33,454 bases of DNA from Acidaminococcales bacterium (GCA_031290885.1 JAISLQ010000050.1:1-33454); one strand, 5' to 3'; shown: positions 14,945 to 24,796, counted from the first letter of the stretch. Program-made: numbers and translations. Notes: generated by a model from the sequence alone, not told the origin.

Positions 14945-15000
14945 GCCCTGCTTCGGTCAGTCGTCAGGGCCGAGGCTCCCCGAAAGGGACCGCCCCTTTC
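14945..15000 (-). other. Two hairpins between flgF and flgG
   Basis: Just after the flgF stop the transcript can form a seven-pair stem (GAAAGGG/CCCTTTC, 14982-14988 with 14994-15000, five-base loop). A second stem (GCCCTG/CAGGGC, 14945-14950 with 14965-14970, 14-base loop) follows. Neither has a T-run. Such structures can stabilise upstream mRNA or set flgF:flgG ratios; the role here is inferred. Confidence 0.45.
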
Positions 15001-15004
15001 CATG

Positions 15005-15757
15005 TTATGCGCGCCCGACGTCATTCACCGCTTTTTCATTGAGCTGGTCATGGGTCTGGACGCCTTTGGCGTTGATTTCATAAGCGCGGTAGCTCGCGAT
15101 AAGGTTTACCATTTCCTCGATGACATTGACATTGGAAACTTCCAGCATGCCGCCGAAGACCTTGCCGGTAAAGGGACGGATCTGGCTTTCGTCCTCCAGC
15201 CGGAAAAAAACACCCGCTTCTTTGCGCAATGCGCGAGTGTTTTCCACGTCAACCAGCCCTAATTGGGCAATTTCCTGGTTGCCGTTGAAAACCCGTCCAT
15301 CGTTGCCGATATGGACCGGCTGGTTGTCAAAAACCGTAATGCTGGCGCCGGCGGCGGACAATACCGGATACCCATCCATCGTAACTATCGTCCCTTCGCT
15401 GTTTAGAGTAAAGGTCCCGTTACGGGTATAACGCACTCCGGCCGGAGTTTCCACAGTAAAATAGCCGCTTCCGCCGATCGCCGCGCTGAGCGGGCTGCCC
15501 GCTTCAATAAAGCCGCCCTTTTGATGAACGACAAAATTCTCCCACGCGACCGGCCCTGTCCCCAAATGGCCGATTTGGGGCGCGGGGTTTTCCCCGTCGC
15601 GGATTCTCTCAATCAGCATGCTGTTAAAATCCTTGCTGATATTTATGTCTTTTTTGTACCCGGCGGTATTGCAATTGGCCAGATTGTTGGCGATAGTATC
15701 GGTACGGACCATTTCAACCATCATGCCGCTGGCGGAAGTATAGATGCCCCTGTTCAA
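15005..15757 (-). CDS. flgF: Flagellar rod protein, FlgF/FlgG family
   Basis: Proximal rod subunit. The 250-residue protein shows the rod N-terminal pattern NRGIYTSASGMMVEMVRTD, IANNLANCNTAGYKK, the central YTRNGTFTLNSEGTIVTMDG and the C-terminal EVSNVNVIEEMVNLIASYRA. It is shorter and more divergent than the following FlgG and comes first, the usual flgF-flgG order (flhO-flhP in Bacillus). The start is TTG 15757, eight bases after AAAGGAGG; no ATG is suitable. It is the first flagellar gene, 155 bases after murA, with its own promoter at 15839-15867. FlgF rather than a second FlgG is inferred from gene order. Confidence 0.9.
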   Translation of the reverse strand: MNRGIYTSASGMMVEMVRTDTIANNLANCNTAGYKKDINISKDFNSMLIERIRDGENPAPQIGHLGTGPVAWENFVVHQKGGFIEAGSPLSAAIGGSGYFTVETPAGVRYTRNGTFTLNSEGTIVTMDGYPVLSAAGASITVFDNQPVHIGNDGRVFNGNQEIAQLGLVDVENTRALRKEAGVFFRLEDESQIRPFTGKVFGGMLEVSNVNVIEEMVNLIASYRAYEINAKGVQTHDQLNEKAVNDVGRA

Positions 15758-15838
15758 ACAAACGCCCTCCTTTCCCCTGTTTCATTTATGGCGCGTGGGT
15801 ATCAAGCGTTAAACTTCGTCTGGTACGGCACAGTTTAT

Positions 15839-15867
15839 ATTTTACTACAAAATATCTTTTTTTCCAA
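15839..15867 (-). promoter_or_regulatory. Sigma-A like promoter of the flagellar operon
   Basis: Minus-strand TTGGAA (15862-15867) and TAAAAT (15839-15844) are 17 bases apart in an AT-rich stretch between murA and flgF. I looked for a sigma-28 type element (TAAA, about 15 bases, GCCGATAA) and found none, so basal expression by the housekeeping sigma factor is likelier. Confidence 0.55.
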
Positions 15868-15912
15868 TTGTTATTTGCCGGGCCGCCCAAACCGTTTGCG
15901 GCGCGCCGCCGG

Positions 15913-17169
15913 CTATGCCTTGACCTTCCTGATGTCGGCGCCGATATTTTGCAGTTTTTCCACCAGTTTTTCATAGCCGCGGTCAATGTGATGCACGCAG
16001 CTTATCTCCGTTTCCCCTTCGGCAACCATGCCGGCCAGCACCATCGCCGCCCCCGCCCGGAGGTCGCTGGCTTTCACCGTGGCGCCGGTAAGCGTTTTGA
16101 CTCCTTCGACCACCGCGCTGCGCCCCTCGATTTTTATTTTCGCGCCCATGCGTTTCAGTTCGGTGGCATGCATAAACCTGTTTTCAAAAACCGTTTCCGT
16201 AATCAAACTTGTGCCGTTGGCCACCGAAGCCATAGCCATCATCTGGGCCTGCATGTCGGTCGGAAAGCCGGGATAAGGCAGCGTCTTTATGTCAACGGCT
16301 TTGAACGTGCCGTCGGAAACTATCCTGACCCCGTATCTGTCCTCCTCGACTTTGACGCCCGCTTCTTTTAATTTCGCCACAAGCGGCTTTTGGTGTTCGA
16401 CCAGCACATTTTCAACGCGCACGTCGCCGCCCGCCATGGCCACCCCGATCATGAAGGTTCCCGCTTCTATCCGGTCGGGGATGACCGTATGGGTTACTCC
16501 CTTTATTTCTTTGACGCCGTCTATTCTTATCTGATTTGTGCCGGCGCCGCGCACACGGGCGCCCATTACGTTAAGGTAATTGGCCAGGTCCACTATTTCC
16601 GGCTCCTGGGCGGAATTTTCCAAAACGGTCCGCCCTTTGGCCATAGCCGCCGCCATCATGATGTTTTCCGTCGCGCCCACGCTGGGGAAATCAAGATATA
16701 TCCGCTCGCCTCTGAGCCCTTTCGGGGCAGAGGCTTCTATGTAGCCGTGCCCGGTGGAGATCCGCGCCCCCAAAGCCGCAAACCCTTTGAGGTGGATGTC
16801 GATAGGCCGCGTCCCTATGGCGCAGCCGCCGGGAAGCGAAACGCGCGCCTCGCCTTTGCGGGCCAGGAGCGGGCCCATCACAAGGAAAGAGGCCCGCATT
16901 TTGCGCATCAATTCGTATGGGGGCTCGTTGCTGGTTATGTTTTTGCCGTCAATGCTTAAAGCATCGTTTTCCATTGTAACGGAAAGACCCAAACAAGTCA
17001 AAACTTCGCTGATCGTCCTCACGTCTTCCAAAACCGGGATGTCTTCGATCCGGCTGGGCGTCGTGGCCAATATGGACGCCGCGATAATCGGCAGGACAGC
17101 GTTCTTGGCGCTGCTGACTTTTATTGTGCCGCCAAGTTTTTTTCCGCCCCGTATAATAAGTTTGTCCAA
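15913..17169 (-). CDS. murA: UDP-N-acetylglucosamine 1-carboxyvinyltransferase
   Basis: Transfers enolpyruvate from PEP to UDP-GlcNAc, the first committed step of peptidoglycan synthesis, in the cytoplasm; it is the fosfomycin target. The 418-residue protein has the catalytic Lys22-Asn23 in [10 protein letters not shown] and the PEP-binding, fosfomycin-reactive cysteine (Cys116) in [13 protein letters not shown], so it should be fosfomycin-sensitive at the target level. The C-terminal GGYxxLVEKL-like end ([18 protein letters not shown]) is typical. Start is TTG 17169, seven bases after CGGAGG. It lies 47 bases after atpC without a terminator, so it is probably co-transcribed with the atp genes. 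In many Firmicutes spoIID and mbl follow murA; here flgF follows directly. Confidence 0.97.
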   Translation of the reverse strand: MDKLIIRGGKKLGGTIKVSSAKNAVLPIIAASILATTPSRIEDIPVLEDVRTISEVLTCLGLSVTMENDALSIDGKNITSNEPPYELMRKMRASFLVMGPLLARKGEARVSLPGGCAIGTRPIDIHLKGFAALGARISTGHGYIEASAPKGLRGERIYLDFPSVGATENIMMAAAMAKGRTVLENSAQEPEIVDLANYLNVMGARVRGAGTNQIRIDGVKEIKGVTHTVIPDRIEAGTFMIGVAMAGGDVRVENVLVEHQKPLVAKLKEAGVKVEEDRYGVRIVSDGTFKAVDIKTLPYPGFPTDMQAQMMAMASVANGTSLITETVFENRFMHATELKRMGAKIKIEGRSAVVEGVKTLTGATVKASDLRAGAAMVLAGMVAEGETEISCVHHIDRGYEKLVEKLQNIGADIRKVKA

Positions 17170-17216
17170 CTTGCCGCCTCCGTAAAAATCAACAAGTCAA
17201 TGAGCGGGCGACCGCC

Positions 17217-17633
17217 TCAACGCGCTTTGCCGCTCAATTCAACGGTTTTTATGCGCCCGGCGGCACGCTTTAAGGCAACCTGCGCTCTGGCATGATCGTA
17301 TTCACCTTTGGTCGCAAGCCGTTTTTCCGCTCTCTTCTTGGCTGCCCGCGCCCGCTTCGCGTCAATGTCGGCAGGCATTTCCGCAGCCGTGGCGAGAATG
17401 GAAATCTGATTGTTGCGCACTTCCATGAAACCGCCGCTCACGCTGACATAAGTTATTGCGCCGTCCTCATTTTTAAGCTTTACCGGCCATTCGCTCAAAG
17501 TAACGATCATAGGGATGTGCCCGGCCAAAATGCCGAGTTCCCCTTCCACCGAACGCACCACCACCATATTGTATTTTCCCGACAGCACCGTACTGTCGGG
17601 CGTTATGATGTCAACTTGCAGCCTGTCGGCCAT
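17217..17633 (-). CDS. atpC: ATP synthase F1 epsilon subunit
   Basis: Small central-stalk subunit that couples the gamma shaft to the c ring and can inhibit ATP hydrolysis. The 138-residue protein has an N-terminal beta-sandwich (LQVDIITPDSTVLSGKYNMV, GELGILAGHIPMIVTL, VSGGFMEVRNNQISIL) and an alanine/arginine-rich C-terminal helical hairpin (DIDAKRARAAKKRAEKRLAT). It starts four bases after the atpD stop and is the last gene of the atp operon. Confidence 0.96.
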   Translation of the reverse strand: MADRLQVDIITPDSTVLSGKYNMVVVRSVEGELGILAGHIPMIVTLSEWPVKLKNEDGAITYVSVSGGFMEVRNNQISILATAAEMPADIDAKRARAAKKRAEKRLATKGEYDHARAQVALKRAAGRIKTVELSGKAR

Positions 17634-17637
17634 AAAA

Positions 17638-19068
<1,431 letters not shown>

Positions 19069-19074
19069 TCATTT

Positions 19075-19962
19075 TCATTTTAAGGCTTCCGCTCCGCCGA
19101 CAATCTCGGTTATTTCACGGGTTATGGCGGCCTGGCGCACTTTATTGTAATAAAGCGTCAGCTTTGCGATTATGTCCGCTGAATTGTCGGTGGCCGCGCT
19201 CATCGCGGCCATTCTTGATCCCAACTCGCTGGCCGCCGCATTGATAAGGGCGGCGTAGATAACAGTCTCCAGATAGCGCGGCACGAGCGCGGCCAATGTT
19301 TCCTTCGTCCCCGGCTCAAAAATATATTCCTGGTCGCCGCGGGGAAGCCCCTTGCTCCTTACGAGGCCGCTTTCGCCGAATTCATCGTATTGGGGAGGTT
19401 CCACCGGCAACACTTTAACAACTATGGGAATCTGCCGCAAGGGCGAGTGAAATTGGGTATAGATTACGTTTATTTCGTCAAATTCGCCCGCAATGTATTT
19501 TGCCGACATAGATCGCGCTATTTCCACGGCGTTCTGGTAACTGGGCTTTTCGGAAAAGCTGTCAAAGCTTTCGATTATTTTATATTGCCGCCGCGAAAAG
19601 TATTCCCGCATTTTGCGCCCGACAGTTACAAGCTGCGCGTTGGCGCGGCCTTTTAATTCGGAAGCGGCCAATTTCGCGACATTTGAGTTGTAAGCCCCCG
19701 CCAGCCCTTTGTCGGCGCCGACAACATAATAAACGACGTTTTTTACCTCGCGCGCCACAAGCAGCGGATGGACTACTTCTTTCTCGACTGCGGCCACGTT
19801 AGCCAGCATTTCCTGTATCTTCAAGGCAAAAGGCTTGCTGGCGACGGCTTGCGACTGGGCGCGGCGAAACCTCGCCGCCGCCACCATTTTCATCGCTTTG
19901 GTTATATGCTGGATGTTCCTGACGCTGCGTATTCTCTGCCTGATGCCGCCTGTGGATGCCAC
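19075..19962 (-). CDS. atpG: ATP synthase F1 gamma subunit
   Basis: Rotating central shaft of F1. The 295-residue protein has the N-terminal helix RQRIRSVRNIQHITKAMKMV and AAARFRRAQ, the central VVGADKGLAGAYNSNVAK, and the C-terminal helix ELGSRMAAMSAATDNSADII and KVRQAAITREITEIVGGAEA. All are gamma signatures. Start is GTG 19962; its ribosome site (GAGGTG) overlaps the atpA stop codon, which couples the two genes. Length is normal. Confidence 0.97.
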   Translation of the reverse strand: MASTGGIRQRIRSVRNIQHITKAMKMVAAARFRRAQSQAVASKPFALKIQEMLANVAAVEKEVVHPLLVAREVKNVVYYVVGADKGLAGAYNSNVAKLAASELKGRANAQLVTVGRKMREYFSRRQYKIIESFDSFSEKPSYQNAVEIARSMSAKYIAGEFDEINVIYTQFHSPLRQIPIVVKVLPVEPPQYDEFGESGLVRSKGLPRGDQEYIFEPGTKETLAALVPRYLETVIYAALINAAASELGSRMAAMSAATDNSADIIAKLTLYYNKVRQAAITREITEIVGGAEALK

Positions 19963-19968
19963 CGCCCG

Positions 19969-21504
19969 TCACCTCGCTTCGCTGGCAACGCTGATTTTAC
20001 TTACGCCAAACATATCCTTGTATTCGGCTATGGCTTTCTTTAAGGTTGCTTCGGTTTCGGGCGAAATGGCTTTGGTTTCCATTATCGCTTTGCCGACTTC
20101 CGGATAGTTGGTTTTCATAAAGGCAAGAAATTCTTTCTCAAACCTGGAAATGTCTTCAACCTCCACATCGTCGATATACCCGTTGGTCGCGACATAAATG
20201 CTCATAACCTGCTGCTCCACCGGCAGCGGCGAGTACTGGCCCTGTTTCAGGATTTCCGTCATTCGGACGCCGCGATCGATCTGCGCCCTAGTGGCCTTGT
20301 CAAGGTCGGACCCGAATTGCGCGAACGCGGCCAATTCCCTGTATTGGGCAAGATCCAGCCGCAAGCGCCCGGCCACGGCTTTCATCGCTTTTATCTGGGC
20401 GGAGCCGCCGACGCGCGAAACCGAAAGTCCCACGTTGATCGCCGGCCGTATGCCGGAATAAAAAAGCTCGCTCTCCAAAAATATCTGCCCATCGGTTATG
20501 GATATGACGTTGGTCGGTATGTAGGCGGAAACGTCGCCCGCCAAGGTTTCAATGACCGGCAGGGCGGTGATGGATCCGCCGCCGTTTTCCGCGTCCAATT
20601 TGGCGGCGCGTTCCAAAAGCCTGGAATGAAGGTAAAACACATCGCCCGGATAGGCTTCGCGCCCGGGCGGGCGGCGCAAAAGCAAGCTCATGGCTCGATA
20701 GGCCGCAGCATGTTTGGACAGGTCGTCATAAACGCATAGCACATCCTGCCCTTTGCGCATGAAGTATTCGCCTATGGTAACGCCGGCGTAAGGAGCCAGA
20801 TATTGCAGCGGCGCGCTGTCGGAGGCGTTGGCCGCCACCACGATGGTGTAGTCCATGGAGCCGTGCTCTTCAAACGTGCGCACGACGCGCGCCACCGTCG
20901 ATGCTTTCTGCCCTATGGCTACGTATATGCAAATAACGCCGAGCCCTTTCTGGTTTATTATGGTATCGATCGCCACGGCGGTCTTGCCGGTGCCGCGATC
21001 GCCGATGATGAGTTCCCTCTGCCCACGCCCGATCGGCACCATGGAATCTATGGCTTTTATACCTGTCTGCAAGGGGATTTTTACCGACTCGCGGGCGGCA
21101 ATGCCGGGGGCCGGGCTTTCAACGGCGCGATATTCAGTGGCATCGATAATTCCCTTGCCGTCGATCGGCTGTCCCAGCGCGTTGACGACCCGCCCGACCA
21201 TGGCATCGCCGACCGGCACCTGCATGATCTTGCCGGTGCGGCGCACTATGTCCCCTTCTTTTACCAAGGTTTCTCCGCCCATGAGCACAACGCCGATGCT
21301 GTCGACTTCCAAGTTAAGGATCATCCCGCTTACGCCGTTTGGCAGCTCCAGCATTTCGCCTTCCATCGCCGTCCTCAAACCGTGTACGCGGGCGATGCCG
21401 TCTCCGACTTCGTCCACAATGCCTACTTCGTCAACATTGAAGTCCGTTTTGAAATTTTCCACCTGACGGCTGATGAGGGCCGTAAGTTCTTCAGGCTTCA
21501 TCAT
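19969..21504 (-). CDS. atpA: ATP synthase F1 alpha subunit
   Basis: Non-catalytic nucleotide-binding subunit of the F1 head. The 511-residue protein has the P-loop [16 protein letters not shown], the [10 protein letters not shown]-like segment [38 protein letters not shown] and [13 protein letters not shown]. Start is ATG 21504, followed by a second ATG; it overlaps the stop of the small delta-like gene upstream by four bases (ATGA). Length and order match the family. Confidence 0.98.
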   Translation of the reverse strand: MMKPEELTALISRQVENFKTDFNVDEVGIVDEVGDGIARVHGLRTAMEGEMLELPNGVSGMILNLEVDSIGVVLMGGETLVKEGDIVRRTGKIMQVPVGDAMVGRVVNALGQPIDGKGIIDATEYRAVESPAPGIAARESVKIPLQTGIKAIDSMVPIGRGQRELIIGDRGTGKTAVAIDTIINQKGLGVICIYVAIGQKASTVARVVRTFEEHGSMDYTIVVAANASDSAPLQYLAPYAGVTIGEYFMRKGQDVLCVYDDLSKHAAAYRAMSLLLRRPPGREAYPGDVFYLHSRLLERAAKLDAENGGGSITALPVIETLAGDVSAYIPTNVISITDGQIFLESELFYSGIRPAINVGLSVSRVGGSAQIKAMKAVAGRLRLDLAQYRELAAFAQFGSDLDKATRAQIDRGVRMTEILKQGQYSPLPVEQQVMSIYVATNGYIDDVEVEDISRFEKEFLAFMKTNYPEVGKAIMETKAISPETEATLKKAIAEYKDMFGVSKISVASEAR

Positions 21505-21833
21505 ATTGCGTTTGTCACCCCGATCTTTTTGACGTCGACCTTTGACATCGTTTCATTATATTGCCGAAGCTGGCGGGCAACGCTGCCGTCAATGATCTTG
21601 TCGCCATATTGGATGATTATCCCGCCAATGATCCGGGGATCGATTTTTCTTTCGGCGAAAATTTCCCGGCCCAGCTTGCCCTTTAATCTCTTTACGATCG
21701 CATCGTACTCGTTTGGCGGCAACTCGCGGGCGGTAGTAATCTTTACCTGCGCGCCGCTTAAGCTTTGCGCGCCGACCGCATAAGAGCGTATTTGCCGCTT
21801 GATGGCGGCAAGGCTTTCATTTTTCAGTTTCAT
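21501..21833 (-). CDS. Extra small gene encoding a delta-subunit C-terminal domain only
   Basis: A 110-residue gene between atpH and atpA. Its residues about 30-100 repeat the C-terminal part of the delta subunit encoded just upstream: [15 protein letters not shown] against VTTARNLSESEYGLI, and [18 protein letters not shown] against IVGGMIVQIGDRLINGSV. The six-helix N-terminal domain that binds the alpha subunits is missing and is replaced by about 28 charged residues. Both ends overlap the neighbours by four bases (ATGA), so it is translated within the operon and is not a decayed fragment; the frame is intact. In known complexes the delta C-terminal domain contacts the b-subunit dimer, so this protein may sit on the peripheral stalk. 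That role is inference. It could be a tandem duplication of atpH that lost its first half. Confidence 0.85.
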   Translation of the reverse strand: MKLKNESLAAIKRQIRSYAVGAQSLSGAQVKITTARELPPNEYDAIVKRLKGKLGREIFAERKIDPRIIGGIIIQYGDKIIDGSVARQLRQYNETMSKVDVKKIGVTNAI

Positions 21834-22408
21834 CCCGCGTCCGCCGCCCCTTTCGCGTCGGAATTTATATTATCAAGCAGCCGACTGAAATCTCGCAGCT
21901 TTTTGCTTACGCTGCCATTTATCAGCCGGTCGCCTATTTGGACAATCATCCCGCCTACTATGCCTTTGTCCACGTGCCGTTCAAGCATTACCGGCTTTTT
22001 CAAAGCCGCCGCCAGTTTCTCCGAAATCAGCCCGTATTCGCTTTCGGACAAATTCCTCGCCGTGGTAACGCGTATTTCCACGATGCCTTCTTCCTCGTAA
22101 AGCAAGCTGTTAAAAGCTTTCAAAACAAGCGGCAGCAATTTTTCCATTCTTTTCTCCGCCAGCACCAAGATGAACTTCAAAGAGAGCGGCTGGACATAAG
22201 CCTTGAATATTTCTTCAATTGCATTTTTCCGGGCGTTTCTTTCCGCGAAAGGGTTTTCCAAAAAATCCCCTATTTGCGCGTTTTGCGCAAAAACAGCGGC
22301 CATAAATCGGATGTCTTCTTTCACTTTGGGCAAGGAACCTTCTTCCCGCGCCAATTCAAAAAGCGCCTGGGCATACTTGCCGGCGATTTCATGCGTCGTG
22401 TTCAGCAT
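21830..22408 (-). CDS. atpH: ATP synthase F1 delta subunit
   Basis: Links the top of the F1 head to the b subunits of the peripheral stalk. The 192-residue protein has the complete family layout. The N-terminal helical domain reads AGKYAQALFELAREEG, DFLENPFAERNARKNAI and FILVLAEKRMEKLLP. The C-terminal domain reads VTTARNLSESEYGLI, LERHVDKGIVGGMIVQIGD and NGSVSKKLRDFSRLL. ATG 22408 lies inside the last codons of atpF (seven-base overlap), and its own stop overlaps the start of the small delta-like gene by four bases. Confidence 0.96.
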   Translation of the reverse strand: MLNTTHEIAGKYAQALFELAREEGSLPKVKEDIRFMAAVFAQNAQIGDFLENPFAERNARKNAIEEIFKAYVQPLSLKFILVLAEKRMEKLLPLVLKAFNSLLYEEEGIVEIRVTTARNLSESEYGLISEKLAAALKKPVMLERHVDKGIVGGMIVQIGDRLINGSVSKKLRDFSRLLDNINSDAKGAADAG

Positions 22409-22902
22409 GGCAGTCCGCCGGACTTACTGGTAATTTCGTCCAGGAATTCGTTGATGAGCTTGCGGTCGGTTTCCTCGTCAAGTTTTTTCTCGACAACTTT
22501 GCTGGCCAGTTGCATGCTTAAAGCGACCACTTCGCCCCTGACCGCCAGGAGCGCGTTGACTTTCTCCCGCTCAATCTGTTCTTTGGCGCTCTTGACAATC
22601 TGTTCCTGTTCGGCGCGGGCTTCGGCCAGCATTTGTTCGCAAGCGTCATTGGCCGTTTTTTTGGCTTTGTCAATAATCTCCTGCGCCTGCGCGCGGGCCT
22701 CGTCCAACTGATGTTCATATTCCGCCTTGGCTTTTTGCGCGCCCAGCCTTACGGTCTCGGCGTTCTCCATGCTTTCAGCTATGCGCCTTTGCCGCTCGTC
22801 CATGATCTTTACTATGGGTTTGTAGGCGAAAAGAGCCACAATAGCGAACAAAATCAAAAAATTGAAAATTTGCGCAACCAGAGTCCAATTAATATCGACC
22901 AA
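22402..22902 (-). CDS. atpF: ATP synthase Fo b subunit
   Basis: Peripheral stalk subunit. The 166-residue protein has one N-terminal membrane helix (about residues 7-27, TLVAQIFNFLILFAIVALFA) and then a long charged alpha-helical coiled-coil rich in Glu, Lys, Gln and Ala, ending in the delta-binding region. Start is TTG 22902 with AAAGGAG about nine bases upstream; no ATG fits. A gap of 79 bases separates it from atpE. The end overlaps atpH. Confidence 0.96.
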   Translation of the reverse strand: MVDINWTLVAQIFNFLILFAIVALFAYKPIVKIMDERQRRIAESMENAETVRLGAQKAKAEYEHQLDEARAQAQEIIDKAKKTANDACEQMLAEARAEQEQIVKSAKEQIEREKVNALLAVRGEVVALSMQLASKVVEKKLDEETDRKLINEFLDEITSKSGGLPC

Positions 22903-22981
22903 AAAAAGGCACTCCTTTCTTATCCGACCGGCACCGGCAAAAGGCGGCGCCGGCTGATTTCAGTCATACTTTTCCCGCGCG

Positions 22982-23230
22982 TCAGATAAAGGGGTTGGCC
23001 AATACTAGGATTATGGCGATGACTATGCCGATGATCGGCACGGCTTCAATCAGTCCCATGTAAATAAGCGAATTGACAAGAATCTTGTCGGCCAGTTCCG
23101 GCTGGCGGGTCATGCTTTCCAGCGCCCTGCTGCCCAAAAAGCTGTTGCCGAACCCTGCGGCAATCGCCGCGCCAAAGCAGATAATCGCCGCGCCTACTGC
23201 GGAGCTTGCTATAATGATCGTCTGTTCCAA
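22982..23230 (-). CDS. atpE: ATP synthase Fo c subunit
   Basis: Rotor-ring proteolipid. The 82-residue protein forms two membrane helices joined by the RQPE loop. The ion-binding glutamate lies in the second helix (YMGLIEAVPIIGIV). Residues known to bind sodium in Ilyobacter-type c subunits (Gln in helix 1 and Ser after the Glu) are replaced by Asn and Ala, and a proline follows, so a proton-driven ring is more likely. The helix-1 glycine motif is partly changed to alanine (GAAIAAGFG). Start is TTG 23230, five bases after GGATGGAG. It lies between atpB and atpF. Confidence 0.96.
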   Translation of the reverse strand: MEQTIIIASSAVGAAIICFGAAIAAGFGNSFLGSRALESMTRQPELADKILVNSLIYMGLIEAVPIIGIVIAIILVLANPFI

Positions 23231-23282
23231 TTTTACTCCATCCTTTCAAAATTCATAATTTTATAATTTATAAATAATTTGC

Positions 23283-23984
23283 TCAATGCGAATCGTGTGC
23301 GGCAAATACCCCGCGCATATAGCAGATGCTGAGGCACGTAAAGATAATCGCCTGGATCAATCCGATCGCCAAGCTGAAGCCGACCCATATCTCCGGAACC
23401 AGCCACATGGCCAGCCGGTACAGGACGATCAGCAGTATCTCGCCCGCGACAATGTTGCCGAACAGACGAAAAGCCATGGTAAATGGCCTTAACAATTCAT
23501 CCAAGAGGTTTATGGGAAACATGATCGGCATCGGCTGGAAAAAATGCTTGAAATAAGAGAGGCCGTGCCGCGCGGCGCCAAGGACCTGAATGGTAATGAT
23601 CACCATAAACCCCAGCCCGAGGGTCGTGTTTATGTCGTTGGTGGGGGACGTTATGTGCACATGCAAAGGCGTAAAGAGTTGCGGCACAAGCCCCAATTCG
23701 TTGCCGATAAAGATGTACAGGAACAAAGTAACAAAAAACGACCCCACTAATTCCCTGCCGGTTTCAGTCAAGTTGTTTTTAACCAGCCCCAACACAAAGT
23801 CAAAAACCATTTCAACGCACAATTGCAACTTGCCCGGCACAAGCTTGGGATTGCGCCCGGCCGCGAACAAAAGGATCGCCACCAGCGCCATGGTCAGCCA
23901 AGACATATAAATTGTCTGTGTGTTTACGACAAAACCGGCGACCTCCTTTGTGCCAAAATCAATTATTGAACTTTCCGCTGTCAC
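23283..23984 (-). CDS. atpB: ATP synthase Fo a subunit
   Basis: Membrane channel subunit that passes ions to the c ring. The 233-residue protein has five or more membrane helices. The essential arginine lies in RPFTMAFRLFGNIVAGEIL, and FVTLFLYIFIGNELGLVP and FSLAIGLIQAIIFTCLS are typical. The frame is open far upstream, but I chose GTG 23984, eight bases after AAAGGAG; the preceding GTG is part of that ribosome site. The ribosome site overlaps the stop of the subunit-I gene. Confidence 0.95.
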   Translation of the reverse strand: MTAESSIIDFGTKEVAGFVVNTQTIYMSWLTMALVAILLFAAGRNPKLVPGKLQLCVEMVFDFVLGLVKNNLTETGRELVGSFFVTLFLYIFIGNELGLVPQLFTPLHVHITSPTNDINTTLGLGFMVIITIQVLGAARHGLSYFKHFFQPMPIMFPINLLDELLRPFTMAFRLFGNIVAGEILLIVLYRLAMWLVPEIWVGFSLAIGLIQAIIFTCLSICYMRGVFAAHDSH

Positions 23985-23989
23985 GCTTT

Positions 23990-24394
23990 TCACTCCTTTC
24001 CGCGCCCAGGGAGCTTTGCGCCCTCGCGCGCGATGATTACGACAAAAACCAGGCAAACCACATGCACAAGACAAAAAGCCAAGAAAAACCAGAACATATT
24101 TATCCCGGCTTTGATGGCCGGGAAACATACCGCGCCCGCAATGGCAACTCTCAGAAACATGTTCCTTTTCATAAGGGCAAAAGCCTTTGCCCCGCTTTTT
24201 CGAGAACTTCTGGCAATGCCCCCCAACATTACCGCGTTGTCAACCGCGCCGGCGGCAAATCCCGCCGCCAAGGCGGCGGAAACGGCGAATTTGCGCATCA
24301 GCGACGCCGCTATCACAAAAGGAAGAGAAACCAGTCCGGCCGCCAACAAAAACCGCCCTATTATTTTCAGCGGGGAATCACTGCGAATTGGCAT
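23990..24394 (-). CDS. atpI: ATP synthase subunit I (AtpI-like)
   Basis: Small membrane protein with four predicted helices (134 residues: IGRFLLAAGLVSLPFVIAAS, ALAAGFAAGAVDNAVML, NMFLRVAIAGAVCF, INMFWFFLAFCLVHVV). Position directly before atpB, and the N-ATP/AtpI-like pattern of four helices with short loops, support AtpI, which assists c-ring assembly in some bacteria. The sequence family is variable, so the assignment relies on context. It overlaps atpZ by one base (TAATG), and its stop lies in the atpB ribosome site. Confidence 0.8.
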   Translation of the reverse strand: MPIRSDSPLKIIGRFLLAAGLVSLPFVIAASLMRKFAVSAALAAGFAAGAVDNAVMLGGIARSSRKSGAKAFALMKRNMFLRVAIAGAVCFPAIKAGINMFWFFLAFCLVHVVCLVFVVIIAREGAKLPGRGKE

Positions 24395-24630
24395 TATTCT
24401 CTTTTCTTGGCGTGTTTGACGAAATTATCCTTTAGATGCCGCGCAATTGCCCAGACGGCAACAACCATGCCGCAAACTACCCCTCCGATCCGTCCCGCCG
24501 GATAAACGGCAAACCTGCCGTCAACCCATTTGCCGGCAAAATAGCCTGATATAAGGCAGCCGATCAAAGTGGAGCTGACGAAAGACATAAAAGAAAAAGC
24601 TAAAAATATCTCGTCCCATTTATTTTTCAC
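24394..24630 (-). CDS. atpZ: AtpZ-like small membrane protein
   Basis: First gene of the atp operon. The 78-residue protein has two predicted membrane helices (FLAFSFMSFVSSTLIGCLIS and GRIGGVVCGMVVAVWAIARH) joined by FAGKWVDGRF, the GxxxD-type loop of the AtpZ/AtpI family. In Bacillus AtpZ works with AtpI, and a role in magnesium supply has been proposed. I chose GTG 24630 because AAGGGG lies six bases upstream; a TTG two codons earlier (24636) would touch the ribosome site. Confidence 0.8.
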   Translation of the reverse strand: MKNKWDEIFLAFSFMSFVSSTLIGCLISGYFAGKWVDGRFAVYPAGRIGGVVCGMVVAVWAIARHLKDNFVKHAKKRE

Positions 24631-24689
24631 CGGCAACCCCTTTTTATTTGAGGCAGTTACGAGGATCGGCGAACGGCGGATTTAACAAA

Positions 24690-24738
24690 AATATAACTTT
24701 CTGACATTTATTCTACAAAACACTTGCAATTCCTGCAA
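24690..24738 (-). promoter_or_regulatory. Two overlapping promoter candidates for the atp operon
   Basis: Minus strand: TTGTAG (24713-24718), 17 bases, TATATT (24690-24695); and TTGCAG (24733-24738), 17 bases, TAGAAT (24710-24715). Both lie 60-100 bases before atpZ. Either or both could start the operon; neither is a full consensus. Confidence 0.45.
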
Positions 24739-24747
24739 GGATTAAAG

Positions 24748-24796
24748 CCGGGCGCAATAAATATCTCATTGGGCGGCTCATGTTTTGGGCGCCCGG
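24748..24796. repeat. Eight-base inverted repeat between wecA and atpZ
   Basis: CCGGGCGC (24748-24755) and GCGCCCGG (24789-24796) are perfectly complementary across 33 bases. In the wecA transcript this could act as a large terminator hairpin, but only CTTTAA follows. The rest of 24797-24849 is GC-rich and may pair further (GGCAA/TTGCC), with no T-run. Confidence 0.35.

Noticed and set aside
15758-15912. Sigma-28 flagellar promoter before flgF
   Set aside because: No TAAA plus GCCGATAA pair at proper spacing; a sigma-A like pair is present instead.
23985-24128. 48-codon N-terminal extension of atpB
   Set aside because: It overlaps the subunit-I gene out of frame, and the strong AAAGGAG site points to GTG 23984.
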